Assembly: GCF_900187975.1 (NCBI RefSeq)
Contig: NZ_FZPC01000019.1
Location: forward strand, 97,556-161,555
Direction: 5' to 3'
DNA length: 64,000 bases
Origin: Pseudomonas delhiensis
GTDB taxonomy: Bacteria > Pseudomonadota > Gammaproteobacteria > Pseudomonadales > Pseudomonadaceae
Positions 52,537 through 61,788 of the stretch are shown one piece after another (the stretch's first letter is position 1; each line of letters begins with the position of its first letter). A program made the translations under genes and the position numbers. The notes under the pieces were generated by a model that saw only the letters and a list, made by a program, of their open reading frames with translations, had not been told where the DNA came from and did no database searches.

Positions 52537-54531
52537 ATGGCGGCACGATGGGGATTGCGCGGCAAATCGGTGGTAGCGCTGTTACTGGCCTGCGTTCTGG
52601 CGTTGGTCCCCGCAGTGCTGCTCGGCTGGAAGGCGATGGAGGACATCCGTACGCACTTCGGCCTGGCTTATGCGAAGAACTTCACCCTGCTCAACCAGCA
52701 GAAGATCCTCGCCCCGGTGATCCGCGAGCTGTCGCTGTCGCGGCGCTTGGCCGAGTCGGTGGTGACCCAGGACTGGCTGCTGGAAGAGGGCAACTCCGAA
52801 CGGCGCACGCGCTTCTTCCGTGAGGCCGACGGCTACCGCGGCGACCAGGGCGAATACTCCTACTTCGTCATCGTCGACTCCTCGCTGCACTACTACTTCA
52901 ACGATTCCACCTCGCCGCTGTCCAACGCCCCGCGCTACACCCTGAGCCGCGACGACCCGCAGGACGCCTGGTACTTCGCGACCATGGCCAGCGACAGCCC
53001 CTACAACATCAACGTCAACTACGACGCCAAGCTGCGCGCCACCAAGGTCTGGTTCAACGTCCAGGTCATCGCCGGCAACCACAAGGTCGGCCTGGCCGGC
53101 GGCGGGCTGGACCTGACCGCCTTCCTCGACCAGTTCATCTCGCGCCGCGAGGCCGGGGTGACGCCGATGATCGTCGACGCCGACGGCGCCATCCAGGCGC
53201 ACCCGGACCGCAAGCTGATCGCCCTGAGCTCCGGCGCCGGCACCGCCGAAAGCGGCGGCCACCGGGTCTTCGACCTGCTGGCCAGCGACGAGGAGCGCAA
53301 GGGCCTGCGCCAGGTGCTGGACGACGCCCAGGCGCACCCGGGCGAGGTGCGCACCTTCTGGGCCACCCTCGACGGCAAGCAGCAGCTGCTGGCCACCGCG
53401 TACATTCCCGAGCTGCGCTGGCACGTGCTCAGCGCCGTCGACCTGCATGCCGCGCAGGTGCTCGACAGCCGCTGGATCTGGCCGCTGGCGGGCACCCTGG
53501 CGGGGCTGCTGGCGCTGCTCCTGCTGGGCTTCGCCTATACCGTCGAGCTGCTGCTGCTCAAGCCGCTGCGCGGCCTGCGCCAGTCGGCCAAGGCGATCGC
53601 CGCCGGGCAGTACGACAACCCGCTGCCCAAATCCCGCGGCGACGAGATCGGCGAGCTGTCCGAGGCCTTCGCCAGCATGGCCGAGCAGGTCCGCCGGCAC
53701 ACCGAGGACCTGGAGGACAAGGTGCGCCAGCGCACCCAGGCCCTGGAACAGGCCAACCGCGAGATGGCCGCGGCGCAGAAGAAGATCGGCGACTCCATCG
53801 ACTACGCCAGCCTGCTGCAGCGCGCCATCCTGCCCGACCGCCAGCTGCAGGCGTCCCTGGGCCAGCACCATTTCGTGCTGTGGAAACCGCGCGACGTGGT
53901 CGGCGGCGACTTCTACATCTACCGCGAGGGCAGCGAGGACAGCCTGATCGGCGTGGTCGACTGCGCCGGCCACGGCGTGCCCGGCGCGCTCATGACCATG
54001 CTGGCGCTGGCCGCCATCGACCATGCCATCGACAGCGTGCAGAGCCACGACCCCGCGGCCATCCTGCGCGAGACCGACCAGGTGATGCGCGGCATGATCA
54101 GCCAGGAGCGGGTGACCCAGGCCCTGGCCACCAACATGGACGCCGGCTTCGTGCGCGTCGACCATGGCCGCCGGCTGCTGCATTTCTCCGGGGCGAAGAT
54201 CTCGCTGTTCGCCAGCAATGGTGACGAGGTTCGCGAATACAAGGGCGGCCGCCGCGCCATCGGCGACAAGCGCCAGGGAGAGTACGAGAATATCCAGCTG
54301 CCGCTGGAGCCGGGCTGGACCTTCTACCTGTGCACCGACGGCTTCCTCGACCAGGCCGGCGGCGAGCACGGCTTCGGTTTCGGCAACAGCCGCTTCGCCG
54401 AACTGTTGCGCCGTCATTCACGCCTGCCATTGGCCGAGCAGGCGCGGGTTTTTGCCGCTACCCTGGCGGACTATCAGGGGGAGCGGCCGCAACGCGACGA
54501 CATCACCATCCTGTCCTTCCGATTCGAGTAG
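52537..54531 (+). CDS. siaA: SiaA, membrane PP2C-type phosphatase with HAMP
   Basis: A 664-residue inner-membrane protein: helix (about 10-30), periplasmic sensor domain (YSYFVIVDSSLHYYFND ... VMTP-type Cache fold), second helix (about 312-335), HAMP, a short coiled coil and a PPM/SpoIIE phosphatase domain with DVVGGDFYIY (about 452-461), VVDCAGHGVPGALMT and RDDITIL. In P. aeruginosa SiaA dephosphorylates SiaC and so turns on SiaD. The 186-base upstream gap has a TTGCC-TGG-GGCAA dyad (52451-52463). It is the first gene of siaABCD. Confidence 0.93.
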   Translation: MAARWGLRGKSVVALLLACVLALVPAVLLGWKAMEDIRTHFGLAYAKNFTLLNQQKILAPVIRELSLSRRLAESVVTQDWLLEEGNSERRTRFFREADGYRGDQGEYSYFVIVDSSLHYYFNDSTSPLSNAPRYTLSRDDPQDAWYFATMASDSPYNINVNYDAKLRATKVWFNVQVIAGNHKVGLAGGGLDLTAFLDQFISRREAGVTPMIVDADGAIQAHPDRKLIALSSGAGTAESGGHRVFDLLASDEERKGLRQVLDDAQAHPGEVRTFWATLDGKQQLLATAYIPELRWHVLSAVDLHAAQVLDSRWIWPLAGTLAGLLALLLLGFAYTVELLLLKPLRGLRQSAKAIAAGQYDNPLPKSRGDEIGELSEAFASMAEQVRRHTEDLEDKVRQRTQALEQANREMAAAQKKIGDSIDYASLLQRAILPDRQLQASLGQHHFVLWKPRDVVGGDFYIYREGSEDSLIGVVDCAGHGVPGALMTMLALAAIDHAIDSVQSHDPAAILRETDQVMRGMISQERVTQALATNMDAGFVRVDHGRRLLHFSGAKISLFASNGDEVREYKGGRRAIGDKRQGEYENIQLPLEPGWTFYLCTDGFLDQAGGEHGFGFGNSRFAELLRRHSRLPLAEQARVFAATLADYQGERPQRDDITILSFRFE

Positions 54532-54540
54532 GAGTACGCC

Positions 54541-55083
54541 ATGGAGACACTTGACCTGTTGGCCATGCGTGAAAGCTACACCCGACAACGCATCCTGCTG
54601 TGCTTCAACGGCCCGATCTCGCGCAGCCTGATCGAGGAGATCGGCCACGCCCTGCGCAACTACATGCAGGCCGAGCAGGCACACCCGAGTGAAGCCATGG
54701 ACGTCTTCGCGGTCTACATCGAGATGACCCAGAACATCCGCCACTACGCCACCCAGCGCGGCTATGGCGACCTGGACGCCTCGGCCACGGTGGCCATCGC
54801 CCGCAACGAGGACGGCCACTACGTGGTTTCCGCCGGCAACCTGGTGGAGCTGGCGGACGGCCGCGAGCTGGTGCGCAGCATCGAGGACATCGCCGGCCTC
54901 GACAAGGCCCAGCTCAAGGCGGCCTACAAGGAGCAGCTGCGCCGCCCGCGCGAGGCCGGGGCCAGCAGCGGCGCGGGCCTGGGCCTGCTGGACATCGCCC
55001 GCAAGTCCAGCGCGCCCCTGCAGACCTCCCTTACCGAACAACCCGACGGGCGCGCCTTCTTCAGTCTGCGCGCCGTGATCTGA
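54541..55083 (+). CDS. siaB: SiaB, SiaC-specific protein kinase
   Basis: A 180-residue protein beginning METLDLLAMRESYTRQRILLCFNGPISRSLIEEIG. It has an ATPase-like core with EMTQNIRHYA (N-box-like), VVSAGNLVE and SSGAGLGLLDIARKS (G-box-like). P. aeruginosa SiaB phosphorylates SiaC on threonine 68 and opposes SiaA. It starts 9 bases after siaA, which together with downstream spacing shows an operon. Confidence 0.92.
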   Translation: METLDLLAMRESYTRQRILLCFNGPISRSLIEEIGHALRNYMQAEQAHPSEAMDVFAVYIEMTQNIRHYATQRGYGDLDASATVAIARNEDGHYVVSAGNLVELADGRELVRSIEDIAGLDKAQLKAAYKEQLRRPREAGASSGAGLGLLDIARKSSAPLQTSLTEQPDGRAFFSLRAVI

Positions 55084-55108
55084 CCACGCGTTTCAGGAAT
55101 ACAAAGGT

Positions 55109-55489
55109 ATGAGTGACCTTCACATCAGTGGCACCCAGTCCACCCCGTCGATCCACGGTGACTGGGACGCCGGCGTCCTGGCCATGCAGGGCGACTCCTA
55201 TCCCGAGAACTCCTACGAACTCTTCGGCCAGGTGATCGAGTGGGTGCAACGCTTCCTCGCCGAAGCGCAGCGCCCGTTGTCCCTGGACCTGCGTCTGCTA
55301 TACCTCAATACCAGCTCGATCAAGGCGATGATGGATATCTTCGACCTGCTCGAGGAGGCCCATGCCGGCGGCCGCCAGACCCAGGTGAGCTGGCACTACG
55401 ACCGCCGCAACGAGCGTGTCGCCGAGCTGGCCGAGGAGTTCCGCGAAGACTGTAGCTTCCCGTTCGTCATACAGCCCTACGACGAGTGA
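55109..55489 (+). CDS. siaC: SiaC, phospho-switch activator of SiaD (DUF1987)
   Basis: A 126-residue protein. The conserved segment LYLNTSSIKAMMDIFDLLE places a threonine exactly at residue 68, the known phosphorylation site in P. aeruginosa. Non-phosphorylated SiaC binds the SiaD stalk and activates it. It lies 25 bases after siaB and 4 bases before siaD. All key parts of the switch are present. Confidence 0.93.
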   Translation: MSDLHISGTQSTPSIHGDWDAGVLAMQGDSYPENSYELFGQVIEWVQRFLAEAQRPLSLDLRLLYLNTSSIKAMMDIFDLLEEAHAGGRQTQVSWHYDRRNERVAELAEEFREDCSFPFVIQPYDE

Positions 55490-55493
55490 TGCC

Positions 55494-56291
55494 ATGAACA
55501 GCGAACGCGAGCTGGACCTGTTGATCGAAGAGCTGCTGGCCGACCCGCAGTACCTCGACCATCCGCTGCGCGAGGCGCTGTTCCTCAAGCACCAGCAGTC
55601 CCTCGACCAGCTCGCGCGCCTGGAGCGCATCGCGCGGATTTCCGACGGCTTCCAGTCGATGGCGCGGGCGCAGAACTCGACGCTGTCGGAGCGCTACCAC
55701 AAGCAGTTGCGCCAGCTGGAGAAGGTGGCGCGGATCTCCGACCGCTACCAGAACATGATGCGCGACCTCAACGTGGCGCTGCGCGAGGCCTCCACCCACG
55801 ATCCGCTGACCGGCATCGGCAACCGCCGCCTGCTGATGGAGCGCCTGCGCGAGGAAAGCGAGCGCGCCCAGCGCCACGGCAAGCCCTACGTGCTGGTGAT
55901 CCTCGACATCGACCACTTCAAGCAGGTCAACGACACCTGGGGCCACGAGGTGGGCGACCGCGTGCTGGTGGAGATCGGCTGCACCATGCAGGCTGCGCTG
56001 CGCCAGTACGACCTGTGCGGGCGCTGGGGCGGCGAGGAATTCCTCCTGCTGCTGCCGGAAACCGCCCTGGCCGACGCCGGCCAGGTGATCGACCGGGTGC
56101 GCCAGGACATCCGCTCGCTGGCCGTGCGCGTGGGCACCGAGGCGCTGTCGGTGACGGCCAGCTTCGGCGTGGCCGAATACCGCCTGGGCGAGAGCTACTC
56201 GCAAACCCTCAGCCGCGCCGATGCAGCGCTGCTGGAGGCGAAGCGCAGCGGGCGGGACAAGTGCGTGGCGAGTGCTGTGGCGAGCGGGTGA
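55494..56291 (+). CDS. siaD: SiaD, diguanylate cyclase
   Basis: A 265-residue protein: an N-terminal stalk (about 1-95) of two similar helical segments (LERIARISDGFQSMAR and LEKVARISDRYQNMMR), then a GGDEF domain with GGEEF at 179-183 and an RxxD inhibitory site at 170-173. The stalk is the SiaC-binding region. It makes cyclic-di-GMP that drives aggregation under surfactant stress in P. aeruginosa. Start MNSEREL is 4 bases after siaC. Confidence 0.94.
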   Translation: MNSERELDLLIEELLADPQYLDHPLREALFLKHQQSLDQLARLERIARISDGFQSMARAQNSTLSERYHKQLRQLEKVARISDRYQNMMRDLNVALREASTHDPLTGIGNRRLLMERLREESERAQRHGKPYVLVILDIDHFKQVNDTWGHEVGDRVLVEIGCTMQAALRQYDLCGRWGGEEFLLLLPETALADAGQVIDRVRQDIRSLAVRVGTEALSVTASFGVAEYRLGESYSQTLSRADAALLEAKRSGRDKCVASAVASG

Positions 56292-56354
56292 GCTTTCGAT
56301 CCGCTGTGCGGTAACGGTGTTCTGCCGGCTAGGTTTGGTGCGCATTCTGAAGAG

Positions 56355-56469
56355 CACCCTCTCCCTAACCCTCTCCCGCAAGCGGGAGAGGGTTAGGGAG
56401 AGGGTGCGGAGGTGGCCTGAAACACCCATGCCACCGGCCGGCACCGTTCGCGAGCAAGCTCGCTCCTAC
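56355..56469. repeat. Composite palindromic intergenic element (short copy 3)
   Basis: A perfect inverted repeat with 25-bp arms and a two-base loop (56355-56379 with 56382-56406), built of the same CTCTCCC units as copies 1 and 2, followed by AAACACC...CCACCGG-type sequence and an intact REP core (56447-56469). The hairpin sits between convergent siaD and gbdR and probably stops both transcripts. Confidence 0.85.
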
Positions 56470-56485
56470 AAGGTGAGAATCCCGC

Positions 56486-57589
56486 TCAGACCCGCACGCT
56501 GGCGAAGGTCGATTCCCCCTGCGCCTGGCTCAGCGCCGAGATCGCCGAGGAGTGCGGCATCAGCGCCAGGTCCTGGGGGATCGGCATGACCATCACCGGC
56601 TGGCCGATCGGCTGGCCCTGGCGTTCGTCGCGCGGCGGGATGCCGAAGTATTCGCGGTAGCACTTGGAGAAGTGCGGGGTGGAGACGAAGCCGCACACCG
56701 AGGCCACCTCGATGATCGACATGGAGGTCTGCTTGAGCAGCTGGCGCGCGCGGATCAGGCGCAGCTTCAGGTAGTAGCGCGACGGCGAGCAGTGCAGGTA
56801 CTTCTGGAACAGCCGCTCCAGCTGGCGCCGCGAGACGTTGACGTAGACCGCCAGCTCGTCGAGGTCGATGGGCTCTTCCAAGTTGGCTTCCATCAGCGCG
56901 ACTATTTCCTGCAGCTTCGGCTGGTTGGTGCCGAGCATATGCTTGAGCGGCACGCGCTGGTGGTCCTGCTCGTTGCGGATGCGCTCGTAGATGAACATCT
57001 CCGAGATCGCCGCCGACAGCTCGCGGCCGTGCTCGCGGCCGATCAGGTGCAGCATCATGTCCATCGGCGCGGTGCCGCCGGAGGAGGTGTAGCGGTTGCG
57101 GTCGATGGAGAACAGGCGGGTGCTCATGGCCACCCGCGGGAAGGCCTCCTGCATCGCCGCCAGGCATTCCCAGTGCACGCTGCAGTCGTAGCCGTCGAGC
57201 AGGCCGGCGCGGGCCAGGGCCCAGCTGCCGGTGCACACCGCGCCGAGGCGGCGGCCCAGGCGCGCCTGGGTCTGCAGGAAGACGACGTGGTCGCGGGTGA
57301 CGCTGCGCTGGATGCCCACGCCGCCGACCACGATCAGGCTGTCCATCGGCGGGGCGGCGTCGGTGCTGGCGTCGGGGGTGATCTGCAGGCCGTCGCTGGC
57401 CCATACCTGGCGGCCGTCGAGGGTGAGGGTGTGCCAGCGGTACAGCTCCCTGCCGGAAAGCTGGTTGGCCATGCGCAGCGGTTCCACCGCGGAGGCCAGG
57501 GAGATCAGGGTGAAGTTGTCCAGCAGCAGGAAGCCGATGGACTGAGGAGCTCGGTTTTGCGGGGGAACTCCGGTATTGAAAGCACTCAT
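56486..57589 (-). CDS. gbdR: GbdR, AraC-family activator of glycine betaine catabolism
   Basis: A 367-residue regulator: an N-terminal DJ-1/GATase-like domain (about 15-180; GFLLLDNFTLISLASAVEPL, IVVGGVGIQ, AVCTGSWALARAGLLDG) and a C-terminal AraC helix-turn-helix pair (about 235-335; VSRRQLERLFQKYLHCSP, GFVSTPHFSKCYREYFG). It senses glycine betaine/dimethylglycine and activates choline-related genes. The ATG at 57589 has AGGAG 10 bases upstream and gives the expected MSAFNTG start. The adjacent sdaB and cbc genes are in its usual neighbourhood. Confidence 0.93.
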   Translation of the reverse strand: MSAFNTGVPPQNRAPQSIGFLLLDNFTLISLASAVEPLRMANQLSGRELYRWHTLTLDGRQVWASDGLQITPDASTDAAPPMDSLIVVGGVGIQRSVTRDHVVFLQTQARLGRRLGAVCTGSWALARAGLLDGYDCSVHWECLAAMQEAFPRVAMSTRLFSIDRNRYTSSGGTAPMDMMLHLIGREHGRELSAAISEMFIYERIRNEQDHQRVPLKHMLGTNQPKLQEIVALMEANLEEPIDLDELAVYVNVSRRQLERLFQKYLHCSPSRYYLKLRLIRARQLLKQTSMSIIEVASVCGFVSTPHFSKCYREYFGIPPRDERQGQPIGQPVMVMPIPQDLALMPHSSAISALSQAQGESTFASVRV

Positions 57590-57658
57590 GATGCTCGATC
57601 TCCTCACGCTAGTCACGGTCGCCCCTGAGGGGCTTTCTTATGCTTGTTTTCTGCCTGG

Positions 57659-57674
57659 GTGACCCGCAGGTCAC
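57659..57674. promoter_or_regulatory. GTGACC-N4-GGTCAC dyad upstream of gbdR
   Basis: Same arms and spacing as the dyad at 41974-41989; spacer CGCA. It lies between the candidate sigma-54 promoter and the gbdR start, about 70 bases before the start codon. Confidence 0.35.
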
Positions 57675-57688
57675 CAACGCTTGCCAAG

Positions 57689-57704
57689 AGCAAGGCAAAT
57701 GCCG
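57689..57704 (-). promoter_or_regulatory. Candidate sigma-54 promoter of gbdR
   Basis: On the minus strand GGCATTTGCCTTGC has the invariant GG-N10-GC spacing, with TTGCT at the -12 position. The implied start is about 85-90 bases before the gbdR ATG. Choline/betaine genes are known to respond to NtrC/CbrB and sigma-54 in Pseudomonas, which supports it. Confidence 0.5.
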
Positions 57705-57730
57705 TGCCTATGTTGATTGGGTGTTCAATA

Positions 57731-57762
57731 AAAAAAGAAAAGCGCCTGGGAACGGCGCTTTT
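57731..57762 (-). terminator. Intrinsic terminator of sdaB
   Basis: A 9-bp stem (57738-57746 with 57754-57762), followed on the minus strand by CTTTTTTTATTG. It is about 190 bases after the sdaB stop, leaving a long 3' leader region in which no gene is seen. Confidence 0.85.
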
Positions 57763-57954
57763 GGGAGCCCGGATGCGACCTCCGGCATGTCGCAAATGCC
57801 TATGGGGCGCGGGGCCTGGGGACTTTGGTAGCACTGCGGCGGTCGCCGCTGGGTGCCATCATTTTCCGAAAGTAACGCTCACCTGTCGTGCTCCCGGATG
57901 GGCCGCGGTGCGCCAAAAGGTGGCGTCGCCGCTCCCCGGATGGGCGAGCCGGGG

Positions 57955-59331
<1,377 letters not shown>

Positions 59332-59360
59332 GCCGGCCTCCGCAGGAACTGGGCTGATGC

Positions 59361-59380
59361 GGAGCGCCCGCGGGCGCTCC
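59361..59380 (-). promoter_or_regulatory. Perfect 20-base palindrome in the sdaB leader
   Basis: GGAGCGCCCG followed by its exact complement, 30 bases before the sdaB start codon. It could be an operator or a cruciform/hairpin affecting translation. Confidence 0.4.
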
Positions 59381-59498
59381 CGATGCGGGGCATCATCGGC
59401 CCTCGGCCGGTGGAGCCGGCGTCCGGCACCGACTTGGCCTTATCCAAAAGCGCCGCGGCGTGCGACATGGGAAGAATCGTGCCAGCCGGTGTCGCTCA

Positions 59499-59525
59499 TG
59501 CGACAAATAATTACGAATTTGAGAC
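59499..59525 (+). promoter_or_regulatory. TGCGAC direct repeats upstream of cbcX1 (candidate GbdR site)
   Basis: TGCGAC at 59499-59504 and TGAGAC at 59520-59525, 21 bases apart; another TGCGAC is at 59461-59466. The same 21-base spacing of TGCGAC is seen three times before cbcX2. The region 59332-59661 is the divergent control region of sdaB and cbcX1 and otherwise shows no feature. Confidence 0.5.
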
Positions 59526-59661
59526 GCAGTCGATAGACAGCATCAATCAGTCGACAGCCCCATATTTCGGGGTGTTTCATGATGAACGGTCGACGAACGG
59601 CTAGGGTTTCGCCTTCGGACCTGTGCTTGACCCCTCCCCGTAATTGCTAGAGGCTGACCTC

Positions 59662-60588
59662 ATGAAGTGTCTTCTGTTGTCGCTGTTGGCGTTACCCGTT
59701 CTTTGCTCAGGCCTGGCCCAGGCCGCCGAACCACAGTCCTGCTTGCTGGTCCGTTTCGCCGATGTCGGCTGGACCGACATCACCGTCACCACCGCCGTCA
59801 CCCGCCTGGTGCTCAGCGAACAGGGCTACCGCACCAAGGTCGAGCGTCTCTCCGTTCCCGATACCTACAAGGCCATGGCCGAGAAGCGCATCGACGTCTT
59901 CCTCGGCAACTGGATGCCGAGCATGGCCGCGGACATCAAGCCCTACGCCGACAATGGCTCGGTGCAGACCGTGCGGGCCAACCTGGAGGGCGCCAAGTAC
60001 ACCCTCGCCGTTCCCCGGTACGCCTACGACGCCGGCCTGAAGAGCTTCGCCGACATCGCGAAGTTCAAGGAGCAGCTGGGCGGCCGGATCTACGGCATCG
60101 AGCCGGGCAACGACGGCAACCAGCTGATCCGCAAGATGATCGCCGACAAGGCCTTCGGCCTGGGCGACTTCAAGCTGGTGGAGTCCAGCGAGGCCGACAT
60201 GCTCGCCTCGGTGCGCCGCGCCGGCGCCCTCAAGCAGCCGATCGTCTTCCTCGGCTGGGAACCGCACCCGATGAACACCCGCCTGCAGATGCGCTACCTG
60301 GAAGGCGGCGATGCCTATTTCGGCCCGAACTACGGCGGTGCCACCGTCTACACCAACGTCAGGGCCGGCTATCTTGATGAATGCCCGAACGTCGCGCAGC
60401 TGCTGCGCAACCTGAAATTCGACCTGGCCATGGAGAACCGCCTGATGGACGCGGTGCTCAATGAACGGAGCAATCCGCGCCAGGCCGCCAAGGACTGGTT
60501 GCAGGCCAACCCGCAGGTGCGCGACGCCTGGCTCAAGGGCGTGCAGCCGCGCGCCCAGGCCCCGTCCAAGGCCGTCGTCCAGCAGTGA
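59662..60588 (+). CDS. cbcX: Choline/betaine ABC transporter periplasmic binding protein (cbcX-like, copy 1)
   Basis: A 308-residue secreted protein. Signal peptide MKCLLLSLLALPVLCSGLAQA, then an OpuAC/ProX-type fold with DVGWTDITVTTAVTRLVL, DVFLGNWMPSM, YGIEPGNDGNQLI and FLGWEPHPMNTR. The aromatic/Asp residues of the quaternary-amine box (W of NWMP, W of GWEP) are present. It captures choline or related amines for CbcWV. AGAGG precedes the ATG at 59662. It is about 60-65% alike by eye to the next gene. Confidence 0.9.
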   Translation: MKCLLLSLLALPVLCSGLAQAAEPQSCLLVRFADVGWTDITVTTAVTRLVLSEQGYRTKVERLSVPDTYKAMAEKRIDVFLGNWMPSMAADIKPYADNGSVQTVRANLEGAKYTLAVPRYAYDAGLKSFADIAKFKEQLGGRIYGIEPGNDGNQLIRKMIADKAFGLGDFKLVESSEADMLASVRRAGALKQPIVFLGWEPHPMNTRLQMRYLEGGDAYFGPNYGGATVYTNVRAGYLDECPNVAQLLRNLKFDLAMENRLMDAVLNERSNPRQAAKDWLQANPQVRDAWLKGVQPRAQAPSKAVVQQ

Positions 60589-60631
60589 AGGCGACGTCCC
60601 CGGGCCGCCGGAACAGGGCCGTGGAACTGGA

Positions 60632-60679
60632 TGCGACACCCCTGGTGCTGATTGCGACTTCGCCTGCACTGGTTGCGAC
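60632..60679 (+). promoter_or_regulatory. Three TGCGAC repeats at 21-base spacing before cbcX2 (candidate GbdR operator)
   Basis: TGCGAC at 60632-60637, 60653-60658 and 60674-60679. Exact 21-base periodicity puts the repeats on one DNA face, as AraC-family activators like. The last repeat is about 130 bases before the cbcX2 ATG. Confidence 0.6.
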
Positions 60680-60808
60680 GCACCCGGTATGCGGCGGATT
60701 TTTCCTGTTCCATGATCGTTTCCGAATCGACGAAGAAAGGGCCCGCGTCCCGGCGCGGCCCACCTAGAAACCCACGCAGATCGCCCTACCCCGCAGAGGA
60801 GTACGCTC

Positions 60809-61747
60809 ATGAAAGGTTGCAAGTCTTTGCTGCTGGCAGTGTCCCTGAGTGCGCCGCTGGTGGTTCAGGCCGCTGAACCTGAGTCGTGCGGCACGGTTCG
60901 CTTCTCCGACGTCGGCTGGACCGACATCACCGTCACCACCGCGACCACTCGCCAGGTGCTGGAATCGCTCGGCTACACCACCAAGGTAAACATGCTTTCC
61001 GTGCCGGTGACCTACCGCTCGCTGGCGAACAAGGACCTCGACGTCTTCCTCGGCAACTGGATGCCGAGCATGGCCAACGACATCAAGCCCTACGCCGACA
61101 ACGGCTCGGTGGAAACCGTGCGGGCCAACCTGGAGGGCGCCAAGTACACCCTGGCGGTCACCCAGGCCGCCTACGACGGCGGGCTGAAGAACTTCGCCGA
61201 CATCGCCAGGTTCTCCGACAAGCTCGGCGGCAAGATCTACGGCATCGAGCCGGGCAACGACGGCAACCGCCTGGTCCAGGGCATGATCGACAAGAACCGG
61301 TTCGACCTCGGCAAGTTCAAGCTGGTGGAGTCCAGCGAGGCCGGGATGCTCTCGCAGGTGGGCCGTGCCGACCGGCGCAACCAGTGGATCGTGTTCCTGG
61401 GCTGGGAACCGCACCCGATGAACACCCGCTTCAAGATGCAGTACCTGCAGGGTGGCGATGACGTGTTCGGCCCCAACTACGGCGGCGCGACCATCTACAC
61501 CAACGTGCGCAAGGGCTACGTCCAGGAATGCCCGAACGTCGGCAAGCTGCTGACCAACCTCACCTTCACCCTGGACATGGAAAACAAACTGATGGACGCC
61601 GTGCTCAACGGGGGCAAGAAGCCCGAGGACGCGGCCAAGGCCTGGTTGAAGGATCACCCGGAACTGCTCGATGCCTGGCTGGCTGGCGTCACCACGCGTG
61701 ACGGCAAGCCGGCGCTCGCCGCGGCCAAGGTCGCTTTCGCCAAGTGA
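60809..61747 (+). CDS. cbcX: Choline/betaine ABC transporter periplasmic binding protein (cbcX, copy 2)
   Basis: A 312-residue secreted protein with signal peptide MKGCKSLLLAVSLSAPLVVQA and the same binding-fold motifs as copy 1 (DVGWTDITVTTATTRQVL, NWMPSMANDIKPYADNG, EPGNDGNRLV, GWEPHPMNTRFKMQ). GAGGAG precedes the ATG. It lies 41 bases before cbcW, so it is the copy translated with the permease and ATPase. Ligand preference may differ from copy 1. Confidence 0.93.
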   Translation: MKGCKSLLLAVSLSAPLVVQAAEPESCGTVRFSDVGWTDITVTTATTRQVLESLGYTTKVNMLSVPVTYRSLANKDLDVFLGNWMPSMANDIKPYADNGSVETVRANLEGAKYTLAVTQAAYDGGLKNFADIARFSDKLGGKIYGIEPGNDGNRLVQGMIDKNRFDLGKFKLVESSEAGMLSQVGRADRRNQWIVFLGWEPHPMNTRFKMQYLQGGDDVFGPNYGGATIYTNVRKGYVQECPNVGKLLTNLTFTLDMENKLMDAVLNGGKKPEDAAKAWLKDHPELLDAWLAGVTTRDGKPALAAAKVAFAK

Positions 61748-61788
61748 CCCTGGCCGGTCGCTTCCACCTTGCTTGATGGGCCCGCACT

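Noticed and set aside
57640..57831. A 63-codon frame between gbdR and sdaB
   Set aside because: It runs through a candidate promoter, a dyad and the sdaB terminator, and has no ribosome site.
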